From the IMG/VR virus record IMGVR_UViG_3300045738_000159, positions 1-24,264 of that record: a DNA stretch of 24,264 nt; one strand, 5' to 3'. The notes below the pieces were generated by a model. The model worked only from the letters and a program-made list of their open reading frames with translations. It searched no databases and was not told where the DNA came from. Of the stretch, positions 1-5,997 are shown one piece after another. Source of the stretch: a virus. A program made the translations under genes and the position numbers. Every line of letters begins with the position of its first letter. Position 1 is the first letter of the stretch.

Positions 1-81
1 GTATTTAAGAAGGGAGGAGTCGGCAGGCTCCTGTCGATATCTATAACTAAATGAGTCTAGTATATTAATTAAAATACTGGA

Positions 82-112
82 CAACAGCCCACTAGGGCAC
101 ACACAATTATGA
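82..112 (+). promoter_or_regulatory. Duplicated hairpin leader, type III, copy 1
   Basis: A 31-bp segment ending in a start codon is repeated at 439-469 with one mismatch. It holds a 4-bp hairpin (GCCC at 87-90, loop ACTA, GGGC at 95-98) followed by ACACACAATT and ATG. No Shine-Dalgarno sequence is present. I infer an RNA-level element, either a translation leader or a processing/stability hairpin, because it sits directly before a start codon both times. The function is not known to me. Confidence 0.55.
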
Positions 113-168
113 CTACATACGAACAGACAGAAAAAACAGAGACAGGACTAGACGTAGCAATCAAGTAA
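109..168 (+). CDS. Possible 19-aa micro-ORF behind a type III leader
   Basis: This ORF starts at the ATG that ends the first type III hairpin leader, in the same position as the start of the better supported gene at 466. It would encode a 19-residue hydrophilic, Thr/Glu-rich peptide starting MTTYEQTEK, with no signal or membrane segment. The next gene starts 16 nt after its stop. It could be a genuine micro-protein, a leader peptide for translational coupling, or chance. The only support is the shared leader and the MTT-type beginning seen in several other small genes here. Confidence 0.35.
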   Translation: MTTYEQTEKTETGLDVAIK

Positions 169-184
169 GCACATATTAACAACT

Positions 185-376
185 ATGAAAATCACAACTA
201 GAACACACGATAAGTATATAAACATTGAGGTGGACATTGACAGTGCTCACTTTGATCTGGGATTCCACGGAACATCTGAGGCAAAGGAGCTACTTGAGCA
301 CCTGCGAGAGACAGTGGAAGGGCTGGAACTTGAGATTGAAGACATCGAACGCCACGCACTTGATTTACTAGCTTGA
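185..376 (+). CDS. Small acidic protein, unknown function (63 aa)
   Basis: Encodes 63 residues starting MKITTRTHDKYINIEVD. The N-terminal half looks like beta strands (alternating TRTHDKYINIEVDID). The C-terminal half is a strongly charged helix (about residues 31-60) rich in Glu and Leu that could form a coiled coil. There is no signal peptide, membrane segment or cysteine. It lies in a unit of small genes closed by the terminator at 651-676. The start is the first ATG after the micro-ORF stop and has no Shine-Dalgarno sequence. I do not recognise a family. Confidence 0.6.
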   Translation: MKITTRTHDKYINIEVDIDSAHFDLGFHGTSEAKELLEHLRETVEGLELEIEDIERHALDLLA

Positions 377-438
377 CGGGTTGGTGGACGAATGATGGAC
401 AAAAAGCGATGGCACGTTTGCATGCTCCACCTGCAAAC

Positions 439-469
439 CAACAGCCCAGTAGGGCACACACAATTATGA
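439..469 (+). promoter_or_regulatory. Duplicated hairpin leader, type III, copy 2
   Basis: Second copy of the 31-bp leader seen at 82-112. The stem GCCC (444-447) and GGGC (452-455) is kept, and the only difference lies in the 4-nt loop (AGTA here, ACTA in copy 1). It again runs into ACACACAATT and the start codon at 466. The preserved stem, the mismatch confined to the loop and the fixed distance to ATG argue for a functional RNA hairpin. They also settle the start of the downstream gene at 466 rather than at an upstream TTG (373). Confidence 0.55.
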
Positions 470-618
470 AACTAATAACAGAAAACATCGGAGTATTATC
501 ACTCATCACAATTTGCGGATGCATAGGGTATTTCCTAGGAAACCCTCTGAAGGGAGTAGTAACTGGAATCGCTATCGTCGCAACTGTCACTCTCGCTTTC
601 GTTTATATCGATCGCTAA
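466..618 (+). CDS. Small protein with two membrane segments (50 aa)
   Basis: Encodes 50 residues starting MKLITENIGVLSLITICG. Two hydrophobic stretches (about residues 8-24 and 30-46) are separated by a short polar turn (GNPLKG), and the tail is basic (YIDR). This suggests a hairpin-like inner membrane protein. The reading frame is open further upstream from a TTG at 373, but the ATG at 466 is preferred because it carries the type III hairpin leader. The size and topology resemble small holin-like or superinfection-exclusion proteins, but nothing here is diagnostic. It is the last gene before the terminator at 651. Confidence 0.6.
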   Translation: MKLITENIGVLSLITICGCIGYFLGNPLKGVVTGIAIVATVTLAFVYIDR

Positions 619-650
619 TAAATTAAAGTCAGAAAAAACTGACTGCTCGA

Positions 651-676
651 GCCTCCTAGAGATAGGAGGCTTTTTT
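651..676 (+). terminator. Intrinsic terminator of the first small-gene unit
   Basis: Perfect 8-bp stem GCCTCCTA (651-658) / TAGGAGGC (663-670), loop GAGA, followed by six T and GTGT. A second hairpin, AGTCAG / CTGACT with an A6 loop, sits just upstream at 627-644. The same GCCTC...GAGGC stem and T-run, often followed by GTGT, recurs at the other terminators of this window. Confidence 0.9.
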
Positions 677-685
677 GTGTCCTCT

Positions 686-794
686 AAAATAATGTGAAAA
701 TAATGAGAATAACTATTGACGTCCTATATCTCGTAGTCTTTATTCCTGTCTATCGGAGCGATTAACGCGACGAACTAAACACGAAAAACACGAC
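686..794 (+). promoter_or_regulatory. Type I promoter-leader, diverged copy (unit 1)
   Basis: Sigma70-like promoter with TTGACG at 716-721, a 17-bp spacer and TTTATT at 739-744. A hairpin follows at 753-773 (TCGGAGCG, loop ATTAA, CGCGACGA), then an A-rich leader ending ACACGACATG at the start codon. It is a diverged relative of the three near-identical copies at 5997, 6614 and 8028. Here two A-T pairs in the middle of the stem are replaced by tandem G.A mismatches, which are tolerated in RNA. Two GTGAA/GAGAA-like half sites lie upstream of the -35, as in the other copies. Confidence 0.75.
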
Positions 795-896
795 ATGACA
801 CTACACATCGAAAAACTTACTCGCAACTACGCAGCAATCTTCGCGCTCGTCGTAGCTATCCCTTCAATCATTCGCATCGTCGAAGCAGCAATCTAA
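795..896 (+). CDS. 33-aa membrane micro-protein
   Basis: First gene after the type I promoter-leader; its ATG is the one in the conserved ACACGACATG context shared with the genes at 6117, 6735, 7137 and 8145. It encodes 33 residues starting MTLHIEKLTRNYAAIF. A short basic N-terminus is followed by one hydrophobic helix (about residues 12-31, rich in Ala, Val and Ile), so a single-pass membrane peptide is likely. It is followed after 18 nt by the gene at 915. Functions of such phage micro-proteins (membrane perturbation, exclusion, toxin) cannot be told from sequence. Confidence rests on the promoter and start context. Confidence 0.6.
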   Translation: MTLHIEKLTRNYAAIFALVVAIPSIIRIVEAAI

Positions 897-914
897 TCCC
901 ACCTACTAAATACT

Positions 915-1145
915 ATGAAACTGGAAATCGAAAATAAATTGTTCAAAAATGAATCTTGCGAAATCTTCAAGCGCATCTGCTCCCTTACAGATATCGAGGT
1001 CGCCGCAAACATTGCAACTCGCATTTGCGATTCAATTAATTACTCTGGCACATTAGAAATCTATCGGGGCGGTAATCACATTGCTTTGCTTTCAAAAGAT
1101 ATTTTCGGCAAGGGGTTCAAACGGGTCGCGATCTTTACCATCTAA
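915..1145 (+). CDS. Small protein, unknown function (76 aa)
   Basis: Encodes 76 residues starting MKLEIENKLFKNES. The pattern suggests a mixed alpha/beta domain: an N-terminal strand, a helix around residues 24-40, then strands (TLEIYRG, HIALLSK, KRVAIFTI). There are three cysteines and no membrane segment. The start lies in the leader ACCTACTAAATACT, which is repeated exactly before the gene at 1205 and resembles ACCTACAAAAATAC of the type I leaders, so this is probably the real initiation region without a Shine-Dalgarno sequence. It is the middle gene of a three-gene unit. I do not recognise a family. Confidence 0.65.
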   Translation: MKLEIENKLFKNESCEIFKRICSLTDIEVAANIATRICDSINYSGTLEIYRGGNHIALLSKDIFGKGFKRVAIFTI

Positions 1146-1156
1146 TCTACTCATCA

Positions 1157-1179
1157 CGGGGAGCAGCATCCTACACTGC
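1157..1179 (+). promoter_or_regulatory. Type II intergenic hairpin, copy 1
   Basis: CGGGG (1157-1161), one spacer base, then a 4-bp stem GCAG (1163-1166) / CTGC (1176-1179) enclosing the 9-nt loop CATCCTACA. The copy at 7089-7111 keeps CGGGG, the spacing and the whole loop, but changes the two outer stem pairs on both sides (AGAG / CTCT). That compensatory change supports a real RNA hairpin. Both copies lie between a small gene and a larger downstream gene of a cassette. The function is unknown to me. Confidence 0.6.
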
Positions 1180-1204
1180 ATCTAATCTCAACCTACTAAA
1201 TACT

Positions 1205-1585
1205 ATGACAGAACTAAAAAAAATCCGCTCCCTACAACGCGCAGCCTCCGAGCTAAAGAAGAATCGGAGGATCGAGCGCGAGAAGGATGTCCTAATAGAG
1301 ACGATCGTCACATATCTACAACTGCAGCGAGAGAAGAACGCGATCGAGATGGGAGGGACTGCTCTCTCTGTTTCCCGCGAGAAGGCTCGGGAGGACGTCC
1401 TGTTTATCCTAGCCTACGAGAAGAATATTAAGTCCGTAGAAGACTTTAGAGCCTTCTCCCTATGGGAAGCCTTCGAGGATCTCTACAAGGAGCTAAACGG
1501 GATCTCTCCTAATTGGCTGCGATGGTATGATCACAGCTACGAGGAATGGCAGGGAATCTTCGAGGATCTGCAGGAAGAAGTCTAA
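1205..1585 (+). CDS. Helical protein, unknown function (126 aa)
   Basis: Encodes 126 residues, almost entirely predicted helix. Residues 1-47 are very basic and heptad-like (MTELKKIRSLQRAASELKK) and could form a coiled coil. The C-terminal half has aromatic residues (SLWEAFEDL, SPNWLRWYDHSYEEW) and ends in an acidic tail. There is no signal, membrane segment or cysteine. It is the last gene of the unit driven by the promoter at 716 and is followed 6 nt after its stop by the terminator stem at 1592. A nucleic-acid or protein-binding role is conceivable, but no family is recognised. Confidence 0.75.
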   Translation: MTELKKIRSLQRAASELKKNRRIEREKDVLIETIVTYLQLQREKNAIEMGGTALSVSREKAREDVLFILAYEKNIKSVEDFRAFSLWEAFEDLYKELNGISPNWLRWYDHSYEEWQGIFEDLQEEV

Positions 1586-1591
1586 GCTCGA

Positions 1592-1621
1592 GCCTCTCTA
1601 CGAAAGTAGGGAGGCTTTTTT
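1592..1621 (+). terminator. Intrinsic terminator of unit 1
   Basis: Ten-base-pair stem from GCCTCTCTAC (1592-1601) and GTAGGGAGGC (1606-1615), with one G.T pair and a GAAA tetraloop (1602-1605), followed by six T. It has the same architecture as the terminators at 651 and 8452. Confidence 0.92.
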
Positions 1622-1733
1622 ATGCCTACAGGAGACTCTACAGGAGCCTCTAGCCTTCCTCGCTAATGAGAAGACTCCTCGAGATCTGCAGGCTCTCCTG
1701 CGTCAAATTAGAGCATCTAAACACGCCTTTTGA
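1606..1733 (+). pseudogene. Possible 3' remnant of a displaced gene
   Basis: Downstream of, and overlapping, the 3' half of the unit 1 terminator is an open frame ending with TGA at 1731-1733 whose last about 35 codons look coding. It reads LQETLQEPLAFLANEKTP and continues RDLQALLRQIRASKHAF, with the same CTA, CAG, GAG, GCT and CCT codons as real genes here. It has no credible start of its own, since upstream it runs into another frame of the gene at 1205. I read it tentatively as the tail of a gene whose 5' part was replaced when unit 1 was inserted. Chance is possible. Confidence 0.25.
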
Positions 1734-1874
1734 CAGCTTTTGACAGGCTGTCGAAAGGGTAAATGGCTAAAACAGGAGAGGGACTACTTTTGACAGGCTC
1801 TGTCATTTTTTATTCTCTAAGGATCAAAGGCTTACAGATTATTGACACGAGTTTTGCCAGCCCGTGTCATTTTT
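1728..1874 (+). repeat. Cluster of three TTGACA hairpins with T-runs
   Basis: Three hairpins each begin with TTGACA. (1) 1728-1756: TTTTGACAGC / GCTGTCGAAA, 10 bp with one T.G pair and a loop containing a second TTTTGACAG. (2) 1791-1811: TGACAG / CTGTCA with a 3-nt loop, followed by T6. (3) 1843-1874: TGACACG / CGTGTCA with a 13-nt loop, followed by T5. The last two have the form of short intrinsic terminators; the first lacks a T-run. Similar arms with different bases suggest a repeated element or a set of operators. No gene is convincing here. Confidence 0.5.
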
Positions 1875-1883
1875 GCCGACACC

Positions 1884-1908
1884 TATATAGTAATGTCATA
1901 ACTATATA
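1884..1908. promoter_or_regulatory. AT-rich inverted repeat
   Basis: Inverted repeat TATATAGT (1884-1891) and ACTATATA (1901-1908) around a 9-nt centre AATGTCATA. The 8-bp arms, their AT-richness and their place between the hairpin cluster and the large hairpin at 1931 would suit an operator or promoter core. I cannot define a -35/-10 pair with standard spacing, so the call is open. Confidence 0.35.
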
Positions 1909-1930
1909 TTGTTGGATTGTTGGATCGCTA

Positions 1931-1993
1931 GAGGACGAATCCGAGACATCGCCTCCGCAAGCGGGGCGGCTGTCTCTACTCGTCCTCCTTTTT
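1931..1993 (+). terminator. Long three-tier hairpin followed by T5 (terminator or structured RNA)
   Basis: Nested stems GAGGACGA (1931-1938) / TCGTCCTC (1980-1987), GAGACA (1943-1948) / TGTCTC (1971-1976), GCC (1951-1953) / GGC (1968-1970) and CCG / CGG around a small CAAG loop make a hairpin of about 57 nt with small internal loops. CTTTTT follows at 1988-1993. That is more structure than a terminator needs, so it may also be the body of a small structured RNA ending at its own terminator. No protein-coding gene is evident in this region. Confidence 0.6.
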
Positions 1994-2002
1994 GGGGGGG
2001 GG
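1994..2002. repeat. G9 homopolymer
   Basis: Nine consecutive G directly after the T5 of the large hairpin. A C8 tract occurs at 2734-2741, just after a stop codon, and a G8 tract at 22385-22392 inside the dehydratase gene. Tracts of this length can slip during replication; here it lies upstream of the start at 2059. Confidence 0.85.
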
Positions 2003-2058
2003 AAGGGAATGTCTATACAGGATTTGACTTAGGGAGGATCCGAGCGCAGGGTTCGAGC

Positions 2059-2328
2059 ATGGAACAAATCTACGAACTTACGGCTCTTCGATCTATTCGA
2101 GAGATTCACATAGCAGTCCGCGACTTGGAGAACCAAGCTGCAGCAACTTCTAAGCGATACAAAAAAGGGATTAAAACCCTACTCGGAGAGGTCTCCGCTG
2201 TCGAGGCGTCTCTAGACGATGGAGGAGTAATCGAAGGCATGGAGCCTTGGAACATCCAAAGCGAGCAGATCAAGTCTCTGATCTCTAATCCCGTCCTATC
2301 TAACATCGGGGAGGATAACTTAATCTAG
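2059..2328 (+). CDS. Small helical protein before the packaging genes (89 aa)
   Basis: Encodes 89 residues starting MEQIYELTALRSIREIH. It is mostly helical and amphipathic over residues 5-55, with a basic patch (SKRYKKGIK) and an acidic C-terminus. There are no cysteines or membrane segments. The frame is open upstream to about 1909, but that part crosses the large hairpin and G9 tract. The ATG at 2059 with an AGGG about 8 nt upstream is the best start, and one of the few here with any Shine-Dalgarno-like sequence. The next gene starts 3 nt after its stop, so the two are likely co-translated. I do not recognise a family. Confidence 0.65.
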   Translation: MEQIYELTALRSIREIHIAVRDLENQAAATSKRYKKGIKTLLGEVSAVEASLDDGGVIEGMEPWNIQSEQIKSLISNPVLSNIGEDNLI

Positions 2329-2331
2329 GCG

Positions 2332-2730
2332 ATGAAGACTGTAAGGCTCATAGAAGGACTAGCTTATCCCTCGGACGAGCCGTCCGAAGTTGCAGAGCAT
2401 CACGCGATCTCCTGCGAGATAGCCGCTCGAGTTCAGCAGCTAGATTCTCTCCTCCCTGGGGATGGCTGCTCCCCTGCAGGAGTCCGCCTCCTTAGCAGGC
2501 TCTCTAATCTTTACAGACAATCCCCCCGAGCCTATCGTCTGCTGCTAGATATGCTCTCCTCGCAGGATAGCTTCTCTCATTCGTTCGAAGAGCTTGCAGC
2601 TAGGCATAATCATTCGCGGCAGTCATGGCTACAGAACGCACAGGCGGACGTAGACATGATCACAGCGGTCTGGCCAGAGGTGGGAGAGGTAATGCGCGAA
2701 TTAATCAAGCGGAGGACGCTAGAGGACTAG
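2332..2730 (+). CDS. Helix-turn-helix-like protein upstream of terminase (132 aa)
   Basis: Encodes 132 residues starting MKTVRLIEGLAYPSDE. The C-terminal half (about residues 78-125) contains SFEELAARHNHSRQSWLQNA followed by a long helix. This resembles the helix-turn-helix of small phage regulators and of sigma region 4-like proteins, a gene type often found just before terminase genes as a late-gene activator. That role is inferred from position and the motif outline only. The gene starts 3 nt after the stop of the one at 2059 and is followed by a C8 tract (2734-2741). A second small packaging factor is an alternative. Confidence 0.6.
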   Translation: MKTVRLIEGLAYPSDEPSEVAEHHAISCEIAARVQQLDSLLPGDGCSPAGVRLLSRLSNLYRQSPRAYRLLLDMLSSQDSFSHSFEELAARHNHSRQSWLQNAQADVDMITAVWPEVGEVMRELIKRRTLED

Positions 2731-2834
2731 CAGCCCCCCCCGTTATTAGGTTCTCCTGCCCGAAAACAGGCTGCAAGTCGCGCTCGAACCCTTGCGTTTT
2801 TATGAGATTGAGTCTCAAATCCTAATTGAATAAC

Positions 2835-3341
2835 ATGAATAGACCTATCGTAAAAACTTGGAAGAAGGTCGCAGAGGCTATCGGAGTCACTCCGCAGACG
2901 CTTTCTAAGTGGAGGCGTGAGTCGGATGACTGTCCGCAGACGAAGGATCTCGAGGCATGGGATCTATGGTCTGCAAACAGAGCGAACTCGCAGGAACGCG
3001 GCGGAGGACGGATCGCTATCGAGGGTAGGGAATACACTGCAGCCGACATCGCAGATCTCAAAGCAAAGCTTATCGCTGCACAGGAGCGCAGGGAAAACGC
3101 GATGGCACAGATCCGAGAGATCGAACTAGCACAGAAGCGCGACAACTTAATACCAGAGTCCGAGGCGACGGAGACTCTGATCAAACTTTTAACTCCCCTA
3201 AGACGCTTACTAGATGCTCTGCCTCGACAAGTCGCTTCGCAAGCTAATCCTGCAAATCCCAATATCGCAGAGCTTGCAATTCGGAACGGACTTGACGACA
3301 GGGTCTTTAGTGAGATTGAAAAACTGTTTCTCGACAGGTAG
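2835..3341 (+). CDS. Terminase small subunit, Nu1-like
   Basis: Encodes 168 residues. An N-terminal winged-helix/helix-turn-helix is visible at about residues 6-28 (KTWKKVAEAIGVTPQTLSKW). A charged central helix follows (about 75-115, DLKAKLIAAQERRENAMAQI) of the kind that mediates oligomerisation, then a C-terminal region that would contact the large subunit. This layout matches lambda Nu1 and related DNA-packaging proteins, which bind the packaging site on DNA. The TTG at 2826 would add MNN; ATG 2835 is the ordinary choice. The next gene lies 75 nt downstream, and the large terminase subunit follows one gene later. Confidence 0.75.
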   Translation: MNRPIVKTWKKVAEAIGVTPQTLSKWRRESDDCPQTKDLEAWDLWSANRANSQERGGGRIAIEGREYTAADIADLKAKLIAAQERRENAMAQIREIELAQKRDNLIPESEATETLIKLLTPLRRLLDALPRQVASQANPANPNIAELAIRNGLDDRVFSEIEKLFLDR

Positions 3342-3416
3342 TCTAGCTATTAAGATGCTAGTTGGCTTAGTCGTGTTTGCCATTTCGTCACCTGCTCGAG
3401 AAACCAATTTTAAAAA

Positions 3417-4184
3417 ATGAAAAATCAGATGTCTATAAATTCAACGGGATTCGACGACATGCTTCGAACTCTAAAGAAAAAGACAGGAGCCTCCTATGCT
3501 CAAGTCATAAAGGGAGTGACAGGATCTATCCTAGAGAATACTGCTAGGAATACTAAAAAATCTAGCGCGAAGATTCTAAAGGAAGCGGTCGAAGAGTCCC
3601 TCTCTACTCGCTTCGTGTCTTCTGTCGGAGACAAGATCCGAAAGGCTAAAGACGGATCTCTTATCTTTAAAGAGAACGGATCTGCCGCAGGTCGTTGGAT
3701 ACGAGTTCGAAGATCCTACAAGCTAGGAGCAGTCGGAGCTAAGAATCCAGCAGGGCGTTTTTTAGACAAAGACGTTCAGAAGAGAATAAACAAGGCTCTC
3801 GGACAGCTTCGAAAACTGCAGGCTAAGATCATTAAATATAAGAAGTCAAAGCTCGCATCGTCGCAGGGATCATGGCTAGAGATCATGCGGAAGCTGCGGA
3901 TCCCCGTTAAGGTTACTCGAGGTCTAGGAGCAGCTATGAAGGTTAAGATCGGGTCGAAGCATTCTAAGGTCGTGTCGGGAAAGCTCTTTAAGACTAAATA
4001 TACTGCAGAAATAATCGTAAGGAGTCGATCGGAGTCCGCTCTCAACCCTAAAGGGGGAGGGATCTTCGCCTTTCAGAAAGCATTTAACGGACAAGCGAAA
4101 GCCTTTGCTACTGCTGCGTCTAAGGATCTAGAAGGATACGTAAAAAATTTCGCGACTCGCAATGGCTTTTCTGTTAAAAAATGA
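3417..4184 (+). CDS. Basic gp10/Z-like virion protein between the terminase subunits (255 aa)
   Basis: Encodes 255 residues, very rich in Lys and Arg. The N-terminal helix region (FDDMLRTLKKKTGASYAQVI, then LENTARNTKKSSAKILKEAV) and the C-terminal helix (FNGQAKAFATAASKDLEGYV) resemble HK97 gp10 and lambda Z, the neck or tail-completion proteins. The middle is a long basic stretch rich in Lys, Arg and Gly. In lambda-type genomes Z lies after the capsid gene; here the gene sits between small and large terminase and overlaps the large subunit start by 23 nt, which is unusual. Family assignment is from overall pattern only. A DNA-binding packaging accessory is the main alternative. Confidence 0.5.
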   Translation: MKNQMSINSTGFDDMLRTLKKKTGASYAQVIKGVTGSILENTARNTKKSSAKILKEAVEESLSTRFVSSVGDKIRKAKDGSLIFKENGSAAGRWIRVRRSYKLGAVGAKNPAGRFLDKDVQKRINKALGQLRKLQAKIIKYKKSKLASSQGSWLEIMRKLRIPVKVTRGLGAAMKVKIGSKHSKVVSGKLFKTKYTAEIIVRSRSESALNPKGGGIFAFQKAFNGQAKAFATAASKDLEGYVKNFATRNGFSVKK

Positions 4185-5997
4185 AGTAGGGAAACTGTTT
4201 TCTCCTAGACGTCTGAAGCCTCCTGTAGATTGGGCGTTCGATAACTGCGTTTTACGCGACAACGTCTCCGAGCTGCCTGGATCCCTAAAGGTTTTCCCAT
4301 ACGCGCAGGAGCCTCTTAACTCTCTAATCGATCCTACTGTAAGTAAGATCACTCTCTGCTGGGGATCACAGTCTAGCAAGACTACGACTATGTATGCAGG
4401 GATCGGCTATCTCCTGTCGGAGTTTCCGAAGGACACGCTATGGATCATGCCTAGCGCGGAGAACGCTCGTAACTTTTCTAAGGGAAGATGGCTCCCCTTC
4501 ATCGACGACTGTAAACCGCTAAAGGAGCAATGTCCTGTCAGCGCAGCTACAGGCAGAGTAGACACTGATAAGATCACGAACATGCGACAGGAGTTCCTAT
4601 CCTGCACTCTAACCTTCGCGGGAGCAGGATCGGAGAATAATGTAAAGTCGGCTCCCGTCGCCTATCTAGTTCTCGACGAGATCGACGAGATCGACGCAGA
4701 CATTCGACTCGCTGCTCTCGAGCGGATTAAAGGTCGGCGAGAATATAAGATTATTCAGACATCGACTCCGAAGGAAGAGACAGGAGGGATCTGGGAGGAG
4801 TTCCTCTACGGCGATCAGCGTAAATATTTTATGCCTTGTCCTCACTGCGAGGAGTTCATCGAGTTCACTTGGAAACAAAAGGACAAGGACGGAAACTCTC
4901 GCTACTCTATCTCGTTCGACGAGGAAGCAAAGCTCGAGGACGGAGGATACGACTACGACTTAGTCGCATCTACAGCAGCCTATACTTGTCCCTGCTGCGA
5001 CGAGAAGATCCTCGACGCTCATAAGCCGACGATGGTAAAGAGCGGAGAATGGAGAGCGCAAAATCCGAATGCTCCTGCGAATCATAGGAGCTATCATCTT
5101 AACTCCCTTTACGCTCCCGCGATGACTTTCGCGACTCTCATTATTAATTGGCTGCAGGTTAGCTCCTCTATGCATGGTCTAAAAAAGTTCGTGCAGGGAA
5201 ATCTCGCGGAGCCTTGGAAAGACGACTGGGCGAACCAAGAGCAGGCAGAAGCGAACGAACTCGAACTCGATTACGAGCAAGGAGATCTCCGAGGCGAGTA
5301 TCGCGTAATGGGAGTCGATACGCAGACGGACTCCTTCTGGTTCGTCGTCCGAGGCTTCGATCGCGACGGGACTAGCTATCTGATCGACTGCGGACAGGTC
5401 GCCTCGTTCTCCGAGTTAGACATCACTTACGACATGCATAAATGTCACGCAGCGATCATCGACTGCGCAGGCGACAGAACGTCGCAGATCTACGAGGAAG
5501 TATTCCGTCGTCGCTCTAAATGGTTCGGCTCTCGAGGCTGGAAAAACCTGCAGGGCGATCAGCCTTATCGTCTACAGATGAAGGATCCTTTTACGGGAGA
5601 TAACAAAGGACGAGGAGGTCGATCTAAGATCCGCTATCTTCATGTTAATAAAAGCATCTACGAGGAGGAACTTTCTCGCCTGCGCTCTAGACAGCTCTCG
5701 GGATTCCACACTTTCACGGACACTCCGAAAGTCTACTACGATCAGCTCTTCTCTACTTATTGGACGAAGGAGACGGATCGGAGCGGACATATCAAAGTCG
5801 TAAAGAAGCTGAAGCGCAGCAAGGGCGATCACTTATGGGACTGCGAGATCCTCGTTCGCGCTCTCTCTAAGTTTATCGGGATCGCTCGAATCGATAGAGC
5901 CGATATGCCTACGATGCTAGATGAAAAGCCGAAGCCGAAGAAGAGAGACGCCTCGACTAGGAACAGAAGCGCGGCTGCTTTTTGGCAATCAAAATAG
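4162..5997 (+). CDS. Terminase large subunit, lambda GpA family
   Basis: ATP-driven DNA translocase and nuclease of the packaging motor, 611 residues. The Walker A-like loop is GSQSSKTT (residues 68-75). Walker B is YLVLDEIDE (about 168-176), and the coupling motif region is STPKEETGG (201-209). A zinc ribbon typical of the GpA family has CPHC (226-229) and CPCC (277-280). The C-terminal nuclease domain starts near VMGVDT (382-387), continues with AIIDCAGD (431-438) and ends near GDHLWDCE. Length is close to lambda A (641). ATG 4162 overlaps the preceding gene. The stop codon TAG (5995-5997) shares its last base with the start of the repeated promoter-leader A, so the next cassette begins exactly here. 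Confidence 0.95.
   Translation: MAFLLKNEVGKLFSPRRLKPPVDWAFDNCVLRDNVSELPGSLKVFPYAQEPLNSLIDPTVSKITLCWGSQSSKTTTMYAGIGYLLSEFPKDTLWIMPSAENARNFSKGRWLPFIDDCKPLKEQCPVSAATGRVDTDKITNMRQEFLSCTLTFAGAGSENNVKSAPVAYLVLDEIDEIDADIRLAALERIKGRREYKIIQTSTPKEETGGIWEEFLYGDQRKYFMPCPHCEEFIEFTWKQKDKDGNSRYSISFDEEAKLEDGGYDYDLVASTAAYTCPCCDEKILDAHKPTMVKSGEWRAQNPNAPANHRSYHLNSLYAPAMTFATLIINWLQVSSSMHGLKKFVQGNLAEPWKDDWANQEQAEANELELDYEQGDLRGEYRVMGVDTQTDSFWFVVRGFDRDGTSYLIDCGQVASFSELDITYDMHKCHAAIIDCAGDRTSQIYEEVFRRRSKWFGSRGWKNLQGDQPYRLQMKDPFTGDNKGRGGRSKIRYLHVNKSIYEEELSRLRSRQLSGFHTFTDTPKVYYDQLFSTYWTKETDRSGHIKVVKKLKRSKGDHLWDCEILVRALSKFIGIARIDRADMPTMLDEKPKPKKRDASTRNRSAAAFWQSK

Noticed and set aside
1-54. Open frame to a stop at 52-54 (VFKKGGVGRLLSISITK), possible 3' end of an upstream gene
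   Set aside because: Too short to judge; another frame is also open to about 45, and there is no codon or context evidence to choose. The stretch to 81 is AT-rich with no clear signal.
198-590. Antisense ORFs over the first small genes
   Set aside because: They mirror + strand genes that have leaders and a terminator in the right orientation; no promoter or start context supports the - strand.
1763-2032. 89-codon ORF across the hairpin cluster
   Set aside because: It runs through three hairpins and the G9 tract and has low-complexity, strand-shadow-like composition; the hairpins explain the sequence better.
1909-2058. Upstream extension of the gene at 2059
   Set aside because: The extension crosses the large hairpin, T5 and G9 and would be untranslated if that hairpin terminates transcription; ATG 2059 has an AGGG at a suitable distance.
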